Origin: Fibrobacter succinogenes
GTDB taxonomy: Bacteria; Fibrobacterota; Fibrobacteria; Fibrobacterales; Fibrobacteraceae
Direction: 5' to 3'
Assembly (NCBI GenBank): GCA_902791475.1
Contig: CADAWC010000040.1
Coordinates: 1 to 32,861 of the forward strand
Length of the DNA: 32,861 nucleotides
Shown here: positions 1-6,000 of the stretch, one piece after another
How the letters are laid out: every line of letters begins with the position of its first letter
How positions within the stretch are numbered: the stretch's first letter is position 1
The notes under the pieces: generated by a model
The model's database searches: none
Seen by the model: only the letters and a program-made list of their open reading frames with translations
Told to the model about the DNA's origin: nothing
Position numbers and translations under genes: made by a program

Positions 1-33
1 GCCATCGGGGAAGGTGAGTTCGATTTGAGACAT
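1..33 (-). CDS. thrS: Threonyl-tRNA synthetase, N-terminal fragment (cut by window edge)
   Basis: Only the first 11 codons are inside the window. They read MSQIELTFPDG, which fits the start of the TGS domain at the N-terminus of bacterial threonyl-tRNA synthetases (beta strand followed by the conserved FPDG turn). An AAGGAT ribosome site lies just upstream of the ATG, with AT-rich spacing. The enzyme charges tRNA-Thr in the cytoplasm. The identification rests on 11 residues, so another TGS-domain protein is possible. I see no T-box or other leader element between 34 and 180. Confidence 0.55.
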   Translation of the reverse strand, partial: MSQIELTFPDG

Positions 34-180
34 AAATAATCCTTTTTGTGGGCGGTTCTCGCCCGGTTCCCCAGAAATACGACATCTGGCGGTGAGGCGT
101 AAGATAGAAAAAGACTATAAGAGTGGCTAGAGGTGGTGGTTTGTGGTTAGGGAATGTGAGCGGAAATTGACAAAAAAATG

Positions 181-672
181 TCATGAGCCTTCACTACAAT
201 CAGTTAACGCATTCTTTCCACCCATCGTAGCGGATATCAGAACAGCCTTATAATAAGTCAGTGAAGAGAAATTGAATTTCGGTTGCAGAGTTTCTTGCTT
301 TAGTCCTTCAATGAAATCATCAATATATTTTTGAAATTTTTCTACGATGAAGTTGTATCTTTTGGTAAGTTCGGTGTGTTCCTTAGAATCAATATGCGCG
401 GGCATGCCTATCTCATCTTCGTTAAATATGATGACACTTTTGCTAAAGTCAAGACCGGACGATCGTTTCCTTGAAGACTCTCCCTGAAATTTATAGGCAT
501 GTGAATGCTGAATATTTGATCTAAATGGAATGGCAAAATTGAGGCCACGGTATTCAACTAGCAACACTAGATAGGGACGGTTTTGTTTTGATAAGATTTC
601 CCGATTATCGGAGTATCGCTCATAAAAAAATGGCGACAGAAGCCATACCTGCGGGGTTCTAGGTTTATTCAT
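181..672 (-). CDS. tenpN: Type III toxin-antitoxin endoribonuclease toxin, TenpN/ToxN family
   Basis: A 163-aa protein starting at the ATG at 670-672, chosen because AAGGAT lies 5 nt upstream and the longer reading would start inside the terminator hairpin. Sequence features match the ToxN/AbiQ/TenpN family: a first beta-strand block (RPYLVLLVEYRGLNFAIPFRSN, residues about 32-53), the family-typical IPxRSNxxHxxAF segment, then SGLDFSKSVII and a C-terminal helix (FIVEKFQKYIDDFIEGL). The IPxRSN and GLDxxKAVII pattern resembles TenpN more than ToxN proper. These toxins are sequence-specific RNases neutralised by a repeat RNA processed from the same transcript. Immediately upstream lie a terminator and two hairpin repeats, the canonical type III layout. 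Family assignment is from recall of motifs and not from a database search. Confidence 0.85.
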   Translation of the reverse strand: MNKPRTPQVWLLSPFFYERYSDNREILSKQNRPYLVLLVEYRGLNFAIPFRSNIQHSHAYKFQGESSRKRSSGLDFSKSVIIFNEDEIGMPAHIDSKEHTELTKRYNFIVEKFQKYIDDFIEGLKQETLQPKFNFSSLTYYKAVLISATMGGKNALTDCSEGS

Positions 673-692
673 AGTGATCCTTTTTTTGAAAC

Positions 693-732
693 AAAAAAAA
701 AGACCGTTTTTTATATAAATAAAAAACGGTCT
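693..732 (-). terminator. Intrinsic terminator between antitoxin RNA and toxin gene
   Basis: On the minus strand the arms 721-732 and 701-712 (AGACCGTTTTTT and its complement) form a perfect 12-bp stem, extendable by 2 bp, with a 4-nt loop. The stem is followed by eight U (complement of 693-700). In type III systems such a terminator lets most transcripts stop after the antitoxin RNA and a minority read through into the toxin. The toxin ATG lies 21 nt further on. Confidence 0.9.
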
Positions 733-745
733 CATCTAATGAGCT

Positions 746-836
746 TTCTTTTTTATCTCAGGTGGTCGCTCTACCACCCTGTCATCAATTTGGGCCTTCT
801 TTTTTATCTCAGGTGGGTACCCTGCCACCCTGTCTA
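746..836 (-). ncRNA. tenpI: TenpI-like antitoxin RNA (two tandem hairpin repeats)
   Basis: Transcribed on the minus strand from a predicted start near 836. It contains two 38-nt units, at 834-797 and 783-746, with a 51-nt period and 33 of 38 identical positions. Each unit reads GACAGGGTGG, then 8 variable nt, then CCACCTGAGA followed by an A-rich tail (TAAAAAAGAA). GGTGG/CCACC forms a 5-bp hairpin around the variable loop (6 bp in the second unit), so the differences are confined to the loop while stem and A-rich single-stranded tail are conserved. Position directly upstream of a terminator and a TenpN-like toxin makes this the cognate antitoxin RNA. The exact processing sites cannot be read from sequence. 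Confidence 0.82.
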
Positions 837-842
837 GAGACA

Positions 843-871
843 AATATATAAAAGTTCTTATGAAAAAGCAA
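843..871 (-). promoter_or_regulatory. Sigma70-type promoter of the tenpIN locus
   Basis: Minus strand -35 TTGCTT (866-871), 17-nt spacer, -10 TATATT (843-848). Transcription would start near 836, just before the first antitoxin repeat. The spacing is ideal and no coding sequence overlaps it. Confidence 0.75.
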
Positions 872-910
872 GTTTTTTTGCTATTTCCCGGCACAACATT
901 GTCATTGTGA

Positions 911-996
911 GGCCCCTGTAAGGGGCCGCGGCAATCTCTAATCGCATTTGCCGTGTCTTCCGCTACCCTTTCGCCTAGGGGACACCCCTAAGACCC
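911..996. repeat. Intergenic dispersed element, copy A, with hairpins
   Basis: Contains hairpin GGCCCC/GGGGCC (911-916 with 922-927), a second stem CGGCAA/TTGCCG (929-934 with 948-953), and a segment around 961-996 (CGCTACCC, then GGGGACACCCC, then a C-run and A-run) that recurs at 20047-20082. The two copies are clearly related but diverged. No coding potential is evident. This element fills the gap between the antitoxin RNA promoter and the next gene. Confidence 0.5.
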
Positions 997-1030
997 CAAA
1001 AAATGTATCTTGTGATAGAGGCATGTAATT

Positions 1031-1552
1031 ATGAGATTCCTTCTTTTGGCAGTTGCATTTTTGCTTCTTTCGACAAACTGTTTTGCGAAAGACTGGAATA
1101 TTGAAGACGTTATTCGCTGTGGTTCCATGACTGTAGACAGCAACGGCGTTGCACGGGATAAGCGAAATGTCACAGATTCTTTATGCAGTGAATACTATCG
1201 TGAACAGAAAACTGTCCAAGTTAAGAGAGACACTCTCAATCGGTATTTAGTAAAGCACAGTACGTTTGATAAGAAAAATAAAAAACTTAAATTCAGTAAT
1301 TTGAATATTCAGAAATTTAGTCAAAAAAACAATTCTAATGAGATTGCTTTATATTCGTATATTTCGGAAAAGTTCTTGGGTGAATTTTCCGTGCTATTTC
1401 CAGAAAAGCGAATAGAGAAGAATGGTTATTGGCTGGTTTATTGCTCTGCGTCTTGGAAGAAGGGTTCTGCAATTCATGATGGTGACGCCGCTTTTTGCAT
1501 AAGCAAGAATGCAGTTTGGCCGTGCTATAGCGAATGGGAAAAAGAAAAATAG
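1031..1552 (+). CDS. Secreted protein of unknown function
   Basis: A 173-aa protein with a clear Sec signal peptide: MRFLLLAVAFLLLSTNCFAKD, with cleavage probably after CFA. The mature part is hydrophilic and mixed alpha/beta, with four cysteines after the signal (CGS, LCSEYY, YCSASW, FCIS and a last one in WPCYSEW) that could form disulphides in the periplasm. A GAGG-type ribosome site lies about 12 nt before the ATG. I recognise no family. It is not obviously part of the flanking toxin-antitoxin genes; it converges with the next lipoprotein gene. Confidence 0.7.
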   Translation: MRFLLLAVAFLLLSTNCFAKDWNIEDVIRCGSMTVDSNGVARDKRNVTDSLCSEYYREQKTVQVKRDTLNRYLVKHSTFDKKNKKLKFSNLNIQKFSQKNNSNEIALYSYISEKFLGEFSVLFPEKRIEKNGYWLVYCSASWKKGSAIHDGDAAFCISKNAVWPCYSEWEKEK

Positions 1553-1578
1553 CATTTGCCCGCATCAACCATACTCGC

Positions 1579-2106
1579 TTATTTCGTTGAGATGCGGCAT
1601 TTTCTCACATATGAATCATACCACTCTGGGAAAACCGTTTTTATTTCATCTAGCAAGTTTTCTTGAAACCATCCGTTCGTATTAAAATACTTGCATTGAT
1701 CATTTACAGTAATAGAGCCAATATAAATAGAATCACGATTGAAGCAATCTACAAGTAAATTAAATGATGCGTAAAAATTTTTTAAAGGACTGGAATTCGA
1801 TGTATCCGGATAATTCAAATTAAAAATATGCTTGTATTTGCTAGAATCAGTCACAATAAAAACACCCTTTTGATTTCGATTATCACGCAAATTTTCCATA
1901 GACATTCCAAATTCGCGAATTAATTTTTTTTTGAATGTTGGCGATGAAAATCCATAGACATTGCAATAACATGCAGCCATGAAATCTCGTTTCTTTAAAT
2001 ATTCCACTTCAATTGGGTCTTTTTCATTTTCACCATTAGACGAACATGAAACCACAATACAAAGTAGTAATGCAACCAAAATAAAAAGACTGTTTTTTCG
2101 TAGCAT
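1579..2106 (-). CDS. Small lipoprotein of unknown function
   Basis: About 175 aa. The N-terminus MLRKNSLFILVALLLCIVVSCSS is a lipoprotein signal peptide with the lipidated Cys in VVSC. In-frame alternative starts exist at 2118 (ATG) and 2130 (TTG); 2106 gives the most usual signal peptide, but 2118 is nearly as good. A TATAAT at 2137-2142 places transcription start near 2131, which argues against the TTG. The mature protein has a few Cys and aromatic residues (AACYCNVYGF, EWYDSYV) and no family I recognise. Confidence 0.65.
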   Translation of the reverse strand: MLRKNSLFILVALLLCIVVSCSSNGENEKDPIEVEYLKKRDFMAACYCNVYGFSSPTFKKKLIREFGMSMENLRDNRNQKGVFIVTDSSKYKHIFNLNYPDTSNSSPLKNFYASFNLLVDCFNRDSIYIGSITVNDQCKYFNTNGWFQENLLDEIKTVFPEWYDSYVRKCRISTK

Positions 2107-2136
2107 TATAACGTCCATAGCTGAAAACAAACCTCT

Positions 2137-2164
2137 ATTATATCAATGCCTAACGACATCAAAA
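2137..2164 (-). promoter_or_regulatory. Promoter of the small lipoprotein gene
   Basis: Minus strand -10 TATAAT (2137-2142), 16-nt spacer and a weak -35 TTTTGA (2159-2164). It lies between the stop of the upstream antitoxin gene and this lipoprotein, so the lipoprotein is probably transcribed separately. Confidence 0.55.
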
Positions 2165-2179
2165 TTTAAGTATTTTCCC

Positions 2180-2524
2180 CTACACCCTGTACTGTCCCCT
2201 TTTCTCTGCGACGCAAAGTTCTTTTTGTTTGGCGCGCTTTCTGAATTTCATTTTAGGGACAAGCGTCATCTGGATTCCCATGGCGTTCAGTACCTTGAAA
2301 ATGGTTTCGAAACGCGGATGGGCTTTTTCGTCTAAAGCTTTGTAAAGACTTTCACGGCCGAGTCCGGTCTTTTCGGCAATCAGCGACATACCCTTGCTTC
2401 TGGCGATGTGCCCAATGGCGCGAAGAAACAGCGCGGGGTCTTCCGATTCGCTGACCATATTCAAATATTTGGCGACGATTTTTTCGTTGTCGAGGTATTC
2501 GGCAATGACTAAATTCTTGAGCAT
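2180..2524 (-). CDS. Orphan addiction-module antitoxin, HI1420/TIGR02684-like HTH protein
   Basis: A 114-aa protein starting MLKNLVIAEYLDNEKIVAKYL at 2524. It matches the downstream partner (antidote) of HI1419/HI1420-type type II modules: N-terminal strand/helix with the AEYL motif, a middle ALFLRAIGHIARSKGMSLIAEKTGL helix-turn-helix, and the GRESLYKAL...PRFETIFKVLNAMGI segment. The usual RelE-like toxin gene that should sit directly upstream is absent; instead a HigB-type toxin gene diverges from it. No good ribosome site precedes the ATG, and the promoter spacing suggests a leaderless or near-leaderless mRNA. It may be a solitary repressor or a remnant, or cross-act on the neighbouring module. 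Confidence 0.78.
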   Translation of the reverse strand: MLKNLVIAEYLDNEKIVAKYLNMVSESEDPALFLRAIGHIARSKGMSLIAEKTGLGRESLYKALDEKAHPRFETIFKVLNAMGIQMTLVPKMKFRKRAKQKELCVAEKRGQYRV

Positions 2525-2560
2525 ACATATTAATGTATCTAATCGGATACAGTTTGTCAA
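2523..2560 (-). promoter_or_regulatory. Antitoxin promoter overlapped by two inverted repeats (likely operators)
   Basis: Minus strand -35 TTGACA (2555-2560), 17-nt spacer, -10 TACATT (2532-2537). Two inverted repeats overlap it: GTATC-6-GATAC (2535-2550) between -35 and -10, and ATACAT-4-ATGTAT (2523-2538) covering -10 and the start codon. Their position fits autorepression by the HTH antitoxin. Transcription would start at or just before the ATG. Confidence 0.6.
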
Positions 2561-2602
2561 GATAATCTGTTTCATCTCAAAAATAAACAAAAAGTAAACC
2601 CA

Positions 2603-2631
2603 TTGCGTTCATTAAAAATATTTATTATATT
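2603..2631 (+). promoter_or_regulatory. Promoter of the higB-higA module
   Basis: -35 TTGCGT (2603-2608), 17-nt spacer, -10 TATATT (2626-2631), about 32 nt upstream of the chosen toxin start. The spacing is ideal. Confidence 0.7.
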
Positions 2632-2662
2632 GCAAAAAGAATTTTTGATTAACGGTGGGGGT

Positions 2663-2983
2663 GTGTTGAAAATCGAATTTAGAGATAAGGAATTAGAATT
2701 GTGTGCAACGGACGAGGCTTATGCAATTCGTCGAATGGGCAAAAAGCGAGCAATATGCTATAGAAATCGAATTTTTTCATTGATTTCTGCCGAAAATTTT
2801 GCTGATTTATTGCATTACCCAGGACGTTTTCACGAGCTTGTTGGCAATCGAAAAGGACAATGGGCATGCAACCTCGATCAACCCTATAGACTGATCTTTT
2901 GGGGTGCAGAACCGGACAAGGCCGTGATTTGGGCAGAAGTTACCGAAGCCGAAGTCATAGAAATTGTAGATTATCATAAATAG
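2663..2983 (+). CDS. higB: Type II toxin of the HigB/RelE-ParE superfamily
   Basis: About 106 aa, starting GTG at 2663 (TTG at 2666 is equally possible) after a GGTGGGGG ribosome site. The protein shows the RelE-fold pattern of HigB toxins: KIEFRDKELE first strand, a helical RRMGKKRA segment, LLHYPGRFHELVGNRKGQWACNL and the C-terminal strand block QPYRLIFW...VIWAEVTEAEVIEIVDYH. HigB toxins are ribosome-dependent mRNA endonucleases. The stop is 11 nt before the antitoxin ATG, the toxin-first order typical of higBA. An upstream in-frame TTG at 2603 lies in the promoter and was not used. Confidence 0.83.
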   Translation: MLKIEFRDKELELCATDEAYAIRRMGKKRAICYRNRIFSLISAENFADLLHYPGRFHELVGNRKGQWACNLDQPYRLIFWGAEPDKAVIWAEVTEAEVIEIVDYHK

Positions 2984-2994
2984 AGAGGAATTAT

Positions 2995-4005
2995 ATGGCA
3001 GAAAAAAAAGAATTGGTTTTGTGGGGCAAGACGTCCCCCGGAGATATTCTTAAAGAAAAACTTCAGGAAATGGATGTGGATATTAACGATTTCGCCGCTC
3101 GAATCGGCTACACTCCAAAGACCTTAAACGAACTTCTGAAAGCAAAATGCCGCGTAACCACAGAAATGGCTTACAGCCTTGAATGCGGAACGGGAATCCC
3201 TCAATATTGTTGGCTTAATATGCAAAAGCAATACGACGAAGATCTTTGGCGTGAAAAAATCAAGAAATCTCTCAAGAAACAAGCCGTTTGGCGCAAGTTT
3301 TTCCCTATCAATGAACTCAATCCGCGTAAGTGGATTGCAGATTTTGACAATAAGGAAGACGTAATTTTGCCGATTCTCAAGTTCTTCGGAGTACCTACAC
3401 CCAAAGAGTGGGAAGATTACTATTATAAGAACCGTCTGAAAGTTGCGTTCCGCATCTCGCTCGCGGAAACCGAAGACCCGTATGCCGCCTCCGTGTGGAT
3501 GCGTCGTGGTGAAATCCTCGCTGACGAAATCCAGATGGAAAAGCAAAATGACAAGAAGCAGCGTTCCGCCATCAAGAAGGCCATGCCGAAATTTGTAGAA
3601 TTGGCCAAAACCGATGTTGCCGCGTGGGAAGAATTACGTCGTAAAAAGGCATTGTCCAAGCCGAAGGTGGGTGAAGATTTTATCGACGAAGGCATGCATA
3701 AGTTGCAAGAACTCGGAGCAACGCTCGGCATCAAAATTCTGTACGCGCAGAATTTTAAGTCGGCACCGATTCACGGCATGGCTCGTTGGTACAAGGATAT
3801 TCCCGTCATCCAATTGCACGACCGATTCAAAGATCGCAATGCATTCTGGTTCACTTTCTTCCACGAACTCGGCCACATCGTACTTCACGGCAAAAAGGAC
3901 ATCTTTATCAAAAACGTCTATTACGGCAACAAGAATCAGCAAAAAGATGACGAGGCAAATTGCTTTGCGCAAAAGTATATGTTACAAGCAGGCTTGGAGA
4001 TATAA
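2995..4005 (+). CDS. higA: HigA antitoxin fused to an ImmA/IrrE-type metallopeptidase domain
   Basis: A 336-aa protein. Residues about 12-66 form a HigA-type XRE helix-turn-helix (TSPGDILKEKLQEMDVDIND, then FAARIGYTPKTLNELLKAK) and the SLECGTGIPQYCWLNMQ extension. A helical linker follows. The C-terminal part is an ImmA/IrrE-like zinc peptidase with HELGH at 290-294 and a downstream acidic ligand in DDEANCFAQ (Glu about 320). The reading frame stops about 10 residues after that helix, so the family's usual C-terminal helices are missing. Ribosome site GAGAGG precedes ATG 2995. It presumably represses its own promoter and binds HigB; the peptidase domain may couple antitoxin loss to a signal, as ImmA does for ImmR. 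The last point is inference. Confidence 0.85.
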   Translation: MAEKKELVLWGKTSPGDILKEKLQEMDVDINDFAARIGYTPKTLNELLKAKCRVTTEMAYSLECGTGIPQYCWLNMQKQYDEDLWREKIKKSLKKQAVWRKFFPINELNPRKWIADFDNKEDVILPILKFFGVPTPKEWEDYYYKNRLKVAFRISLAETEDPYAASVWMRRGEILADEIQMEKQNDKKQRSAIKKAMPKFVELAKTDVAAWEELRRKKALSKPKVGEDFIDEGMHKLQELGATLGIKILYAQNFKSAPIHGMARWYKDIPVIQLHDRFKDRNAFWFTFFHELGHIVLHGKKDIFIKNVYYGNKNQQKDDEANCFAQKYMLQAGLEI

Positions 4006-4010
4006 TCAAC

Positions 4011-4952
4011 TCAGTGATAATTCCACGTGCTGACGGCTCGAACGTTCAATTCAGAATCTAGCAGAATGTAACCGTCAAGATTATAGCCACCAGCAAAGAA
4101 CACATATACGGTATCTTGCGATTCTTTCGTTGAAAAGACATATCTATTGAAAAGGGTCATTGCAGTTGTCGTCGGGCGGTCATCTGCCATTCCAGATGAT
4201 TCCGTAAGATTTACAACTTTGCCATTCTTTACGGCCATCAATTCCATCCCGTCATCCACAATGCCGCAACCAGAAGTGTCCGGGATAAGTACTTCATAAA
4301 AAGATACGTTATCCTTATACCCTACTAGCGGTTTGATAACGACATCGCTTGACTTGGCATCTCTTTCGGAGATAAGATTTTCGTTAGAATCACATTTGCA
4401 AACAGTCCGTTTCTTTCTAAAGTACTGTTTTACAAGTTTATCCTTTATTTTTTGTTCAACAGAACCGTTCATTGCAATGGGTTCTATTTTTTCAACATTC
4501 GTTCCAAGCGGGATCGCCAGAAATGGGAGCATCCTTTTTCCATTTTCTTTCCATGTTTCTAGAAAACGATTTAAAGAATCAAATTGAATTTCATTTTCTA
4601 TTGAACGCGAACTTTTCGCAAGTCCGATTTCACTCCATTTGCGGCGCATAAACTTCAACGTTCCCGCATCAACGCGTTTGCCATCGGCATTAATCACTTG
4701 CCATGATTGCTTCATGATTTTATGCGAACAGGACTTTATGTTTTTAAAAATTCCACCCGCATCTTCGCCTTCGAGAAACTCACACGATGGAAACCACCCT
4801 TTATCAGTCCGAACAAACGCCAAGCGGATATAATATCCATCATGTTCATACGCCTTAGGGTCTTCCACAAAACCAATTGCGGTAAGTTCTTTTGCAGCCG
4901 CATAGAACGGCAAAAGCAAAATAAATAGACAAGCAAAAACAAAATATTTCAT
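4011..4952 (-). CDS. Secreted protein of unknown function
   Basis: About 313 aa from the ATG at 4952 (MKYFVFACLFILLLPFYAAAKE), a strong Sec signal peptide with an AAA-K cleavage region. An alternative TTG at 4964 has a better-placed AGAGAG ribosome site. The mature protein has several Cys (SCEF, SCSHK, CKCDSNEN, GCGIVDD) and an alpha/beta composition; no known domain is recognised. Only 18 nt separate it from the upstream membrane-anchored gene, so the two are likely one transcript. Its stop lies 5 nt from the stop of the convergent higA. Confidence 0.68.
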   Translation of the reverse strand: MKYFVFACLFILLLPFYAAAKELTAIGFVEDPKAYEHDGYYIRLAFVRTDKGWFPSCEFLEGEDAGGIFKNIKSCSHKIMKQSWQVINADGKRVDAGTLKFMRRKWSEIGLAKSSRSIENEIQFDSLNRFLETWKENGKRMLPFLAIPLGTNVEKIEPIAMNGSVEQKIKDKLVKQYFRKKRTVCKCDSNENLISERDAKSSDVVIKPLVGYKDNVSFYEVLIPDTSGCGIVDDGMELMAVKNGKVVNLTESSGMADDRPTTTAMTLFNRYVFSTKESQDTVYVFFAGGYNLDGYILLDSELNVRAVSTWNYH

Positions 4953-4970
4953 ACAATTTAACAATTTATA

Positions 4971-5807
4971 TTACTCTCTTTTGACTGTCGTTGTAACTTC
5001 CAACGTATCAGCTTCGCTATAAGGAGTCTTGTATATCAATTTCCAGGTGAAAGAACTATCCTTTAAAGACAATACGTCCATCGCATAAAAATGACGTTCT
5101 GGAAGTGCAGGCATATTTGTGTATTTAGGATTCCCACAATAAGTTGGATAATTGCCGCAATAACACGTATAGTGCGGAAACGAATGCATTTCAGGACAAG
5201 AAATAGAAACAGAATGTATTGTCGGCGCCGTTTTGAGATTCGAGCTTAAAGAATCTTTGCGTTCATTTTTTTCTTTTGACTTTGCAGATTTTTTGGAGTC
5301 TTTTTTCTTTCCTGTTTCATAGAAAGTCACGCCACTAGGCAAATCAATGGCAGTCAACTCATACGAAGACGAAAACCTTTTTGAATGAGAACAAGGGAAA
5401 GTTTTCTTTACTGAAGCAAATTGTTTTTTAAAATAAGCGGTGTCAAACGTTGCATATACAGGACGAGGGATATAACTCGTTTTCTTAAACAGACCAAAAT
5501 TTAAATTTATATAGGCCGTATCTTGATACGTATTTGTGTCCGGTTTATATTTCCGAAAAAGCGGATAACGCGGATTACCTTTAAATATATCGTCAGGACA
5601 CTGCTCTGCATGACAGTGAAATTCATCCCCTTTCATCTCGCAGTTAGAGGCTCGCCATACAGAAATATCACCCTTGTGATCTTTAATGCGATAATACACC
5701 AAAGCATTTTCAGGAATACGATTATTATAGTACAGAAAGAACAGTGTTCCTGCAACCAGAACAAGCAAAATTAGTAACGCAATTTTCAAAACAAGTCTAA
5801 ACTTCAT
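4971..5807 (-). CDS. Membrane-anchored extracytoplasmic protein, unknown function
   Basis: About 278 aa from ATG 5807: MKFRLVLKIALLILLVLVAG followed by TLFFLYYNN gives one N-terminal membrane span (signal anchor). The outside part contains a Lys/Ser-rich stretch (KKKDSKKSAKSKEKNERKDS) and a Cys/Tyr-rich motif (YTCYCGNYPTYCGNPKY). No known family. Earlier in-frame ATGs exist (5819 and others up to 5888), but a -35/-10 pair at 5815-5843 puts the transcript start close to 5807 with no Shine-Dalgarno, implying leaderless or near-leaderless initiation. It is probably co-transcribed with the following secreted-protein gene. Confidence 0.6.
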   Translation of the reverse strand: MKFRLVLKIALLILLVLVAGTLFFLYYNNRIPENALVYYRIKDHKGDISVWRASNCEMKGDEFHCHAEQCPDDIFKGNPRYPLFRKYKPDTNTYQDTAYINLNFGLFKKTSYIPRPVYATFDTAYFKKQFASVKKTFPCSHSKRFSSSYELTAIDLPSGVTFYETGKKKDSKKSAKSKEKNERKDSLSSNLKTAPTIHSVSISCPEMHSFPHYTCYCGNYPTYCGNPKYTNMPALPERHFYAMDVLSLKDSSFTWKLIYKTPYSEADTLEVTTTVKRE

Positions 5808-5814
5808 ATGGTAT

Positions 5815-5843
5815 AACATACAAAAGTCAAACAGCATGCGCAA
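5815..5843 (-). promoter_or_regulatory. Promoter of the two exported-protein genes
   Basis: Minus strand -35 TTGCGC (5838-5843), 17-nt spacer, -10 TATGTT (5815-5820). The expected start point falls within a base or two of the ATG at 5807. Confidence 0.5.
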
Positions 5844-5888
5844 GAGGCGTCGCAAATTCGCACACAGTTTTGCAAAAAATTGCAGCAC

Positions 5889-5917
5889 TTGTTTTTCTCA
5901 AATTTTAATTGTATATT
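5889..5917 (+). promoter_or_regulatory. Promoter of the SLOG-protein gene
   Basis: -35 TTGTTT (5889-5894), 17-nt spacer, -10 TATATT (5912-5917). It gives a leader of about 75 nt that contains a terminator-like hairpin before the coding start. Confidence 0.65.
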
Positions 5918-5947
5918 ACGTTCAACACCAGAAAGGGTGATGTTATT

Positions 5948-5986
5948 AGATCGCAGTCCGCGCAAGCGGGGCGGTCTTTATTTTTT
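5948..5986 (+). terminator. Terminator-like hairpin inside the leader (possible attenuator)
   Basis: AGATCG (5948-5953) pairs with CGGTCT (5972-5977) and CCGC (5958-5961) with GCGG (5966-5969), with a GCAA loop and a small internal loop. The stem is followed by TTTATTTTTT (5977-5986). It sits between the promoter at 5889-5917 and the ribosome site AAGGGAG. Either it attenuates the downstream gene, or the true promoter lies elsewhere. No competing antiterminator helix is obvious to me. Confidence 0.5.
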
Positions 5987-6000
5987 AAGGGAGCAAAAAT

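Noticed and set aside
34..180. T-box riboswitch before thrS
   Set aside because: No T-box consensus or specifier stem seen; the toxin gene ends close by and the region is short.
746..834. CRISPR array (two repeats)
   Set aside because: Repeats are hairpin units with variable loops inside the unit, not spacers between identical repeats; no cas genes. Fits type III antitoxin RNA much better.
3990..4005. Frameshift in higA joining to the +1 frame
   Set aside because: The alternative frame (ending ...YNQLSDNSTC) does not restore ImmA-like helices, so a natural early stop is more likely; resequencing would decide.
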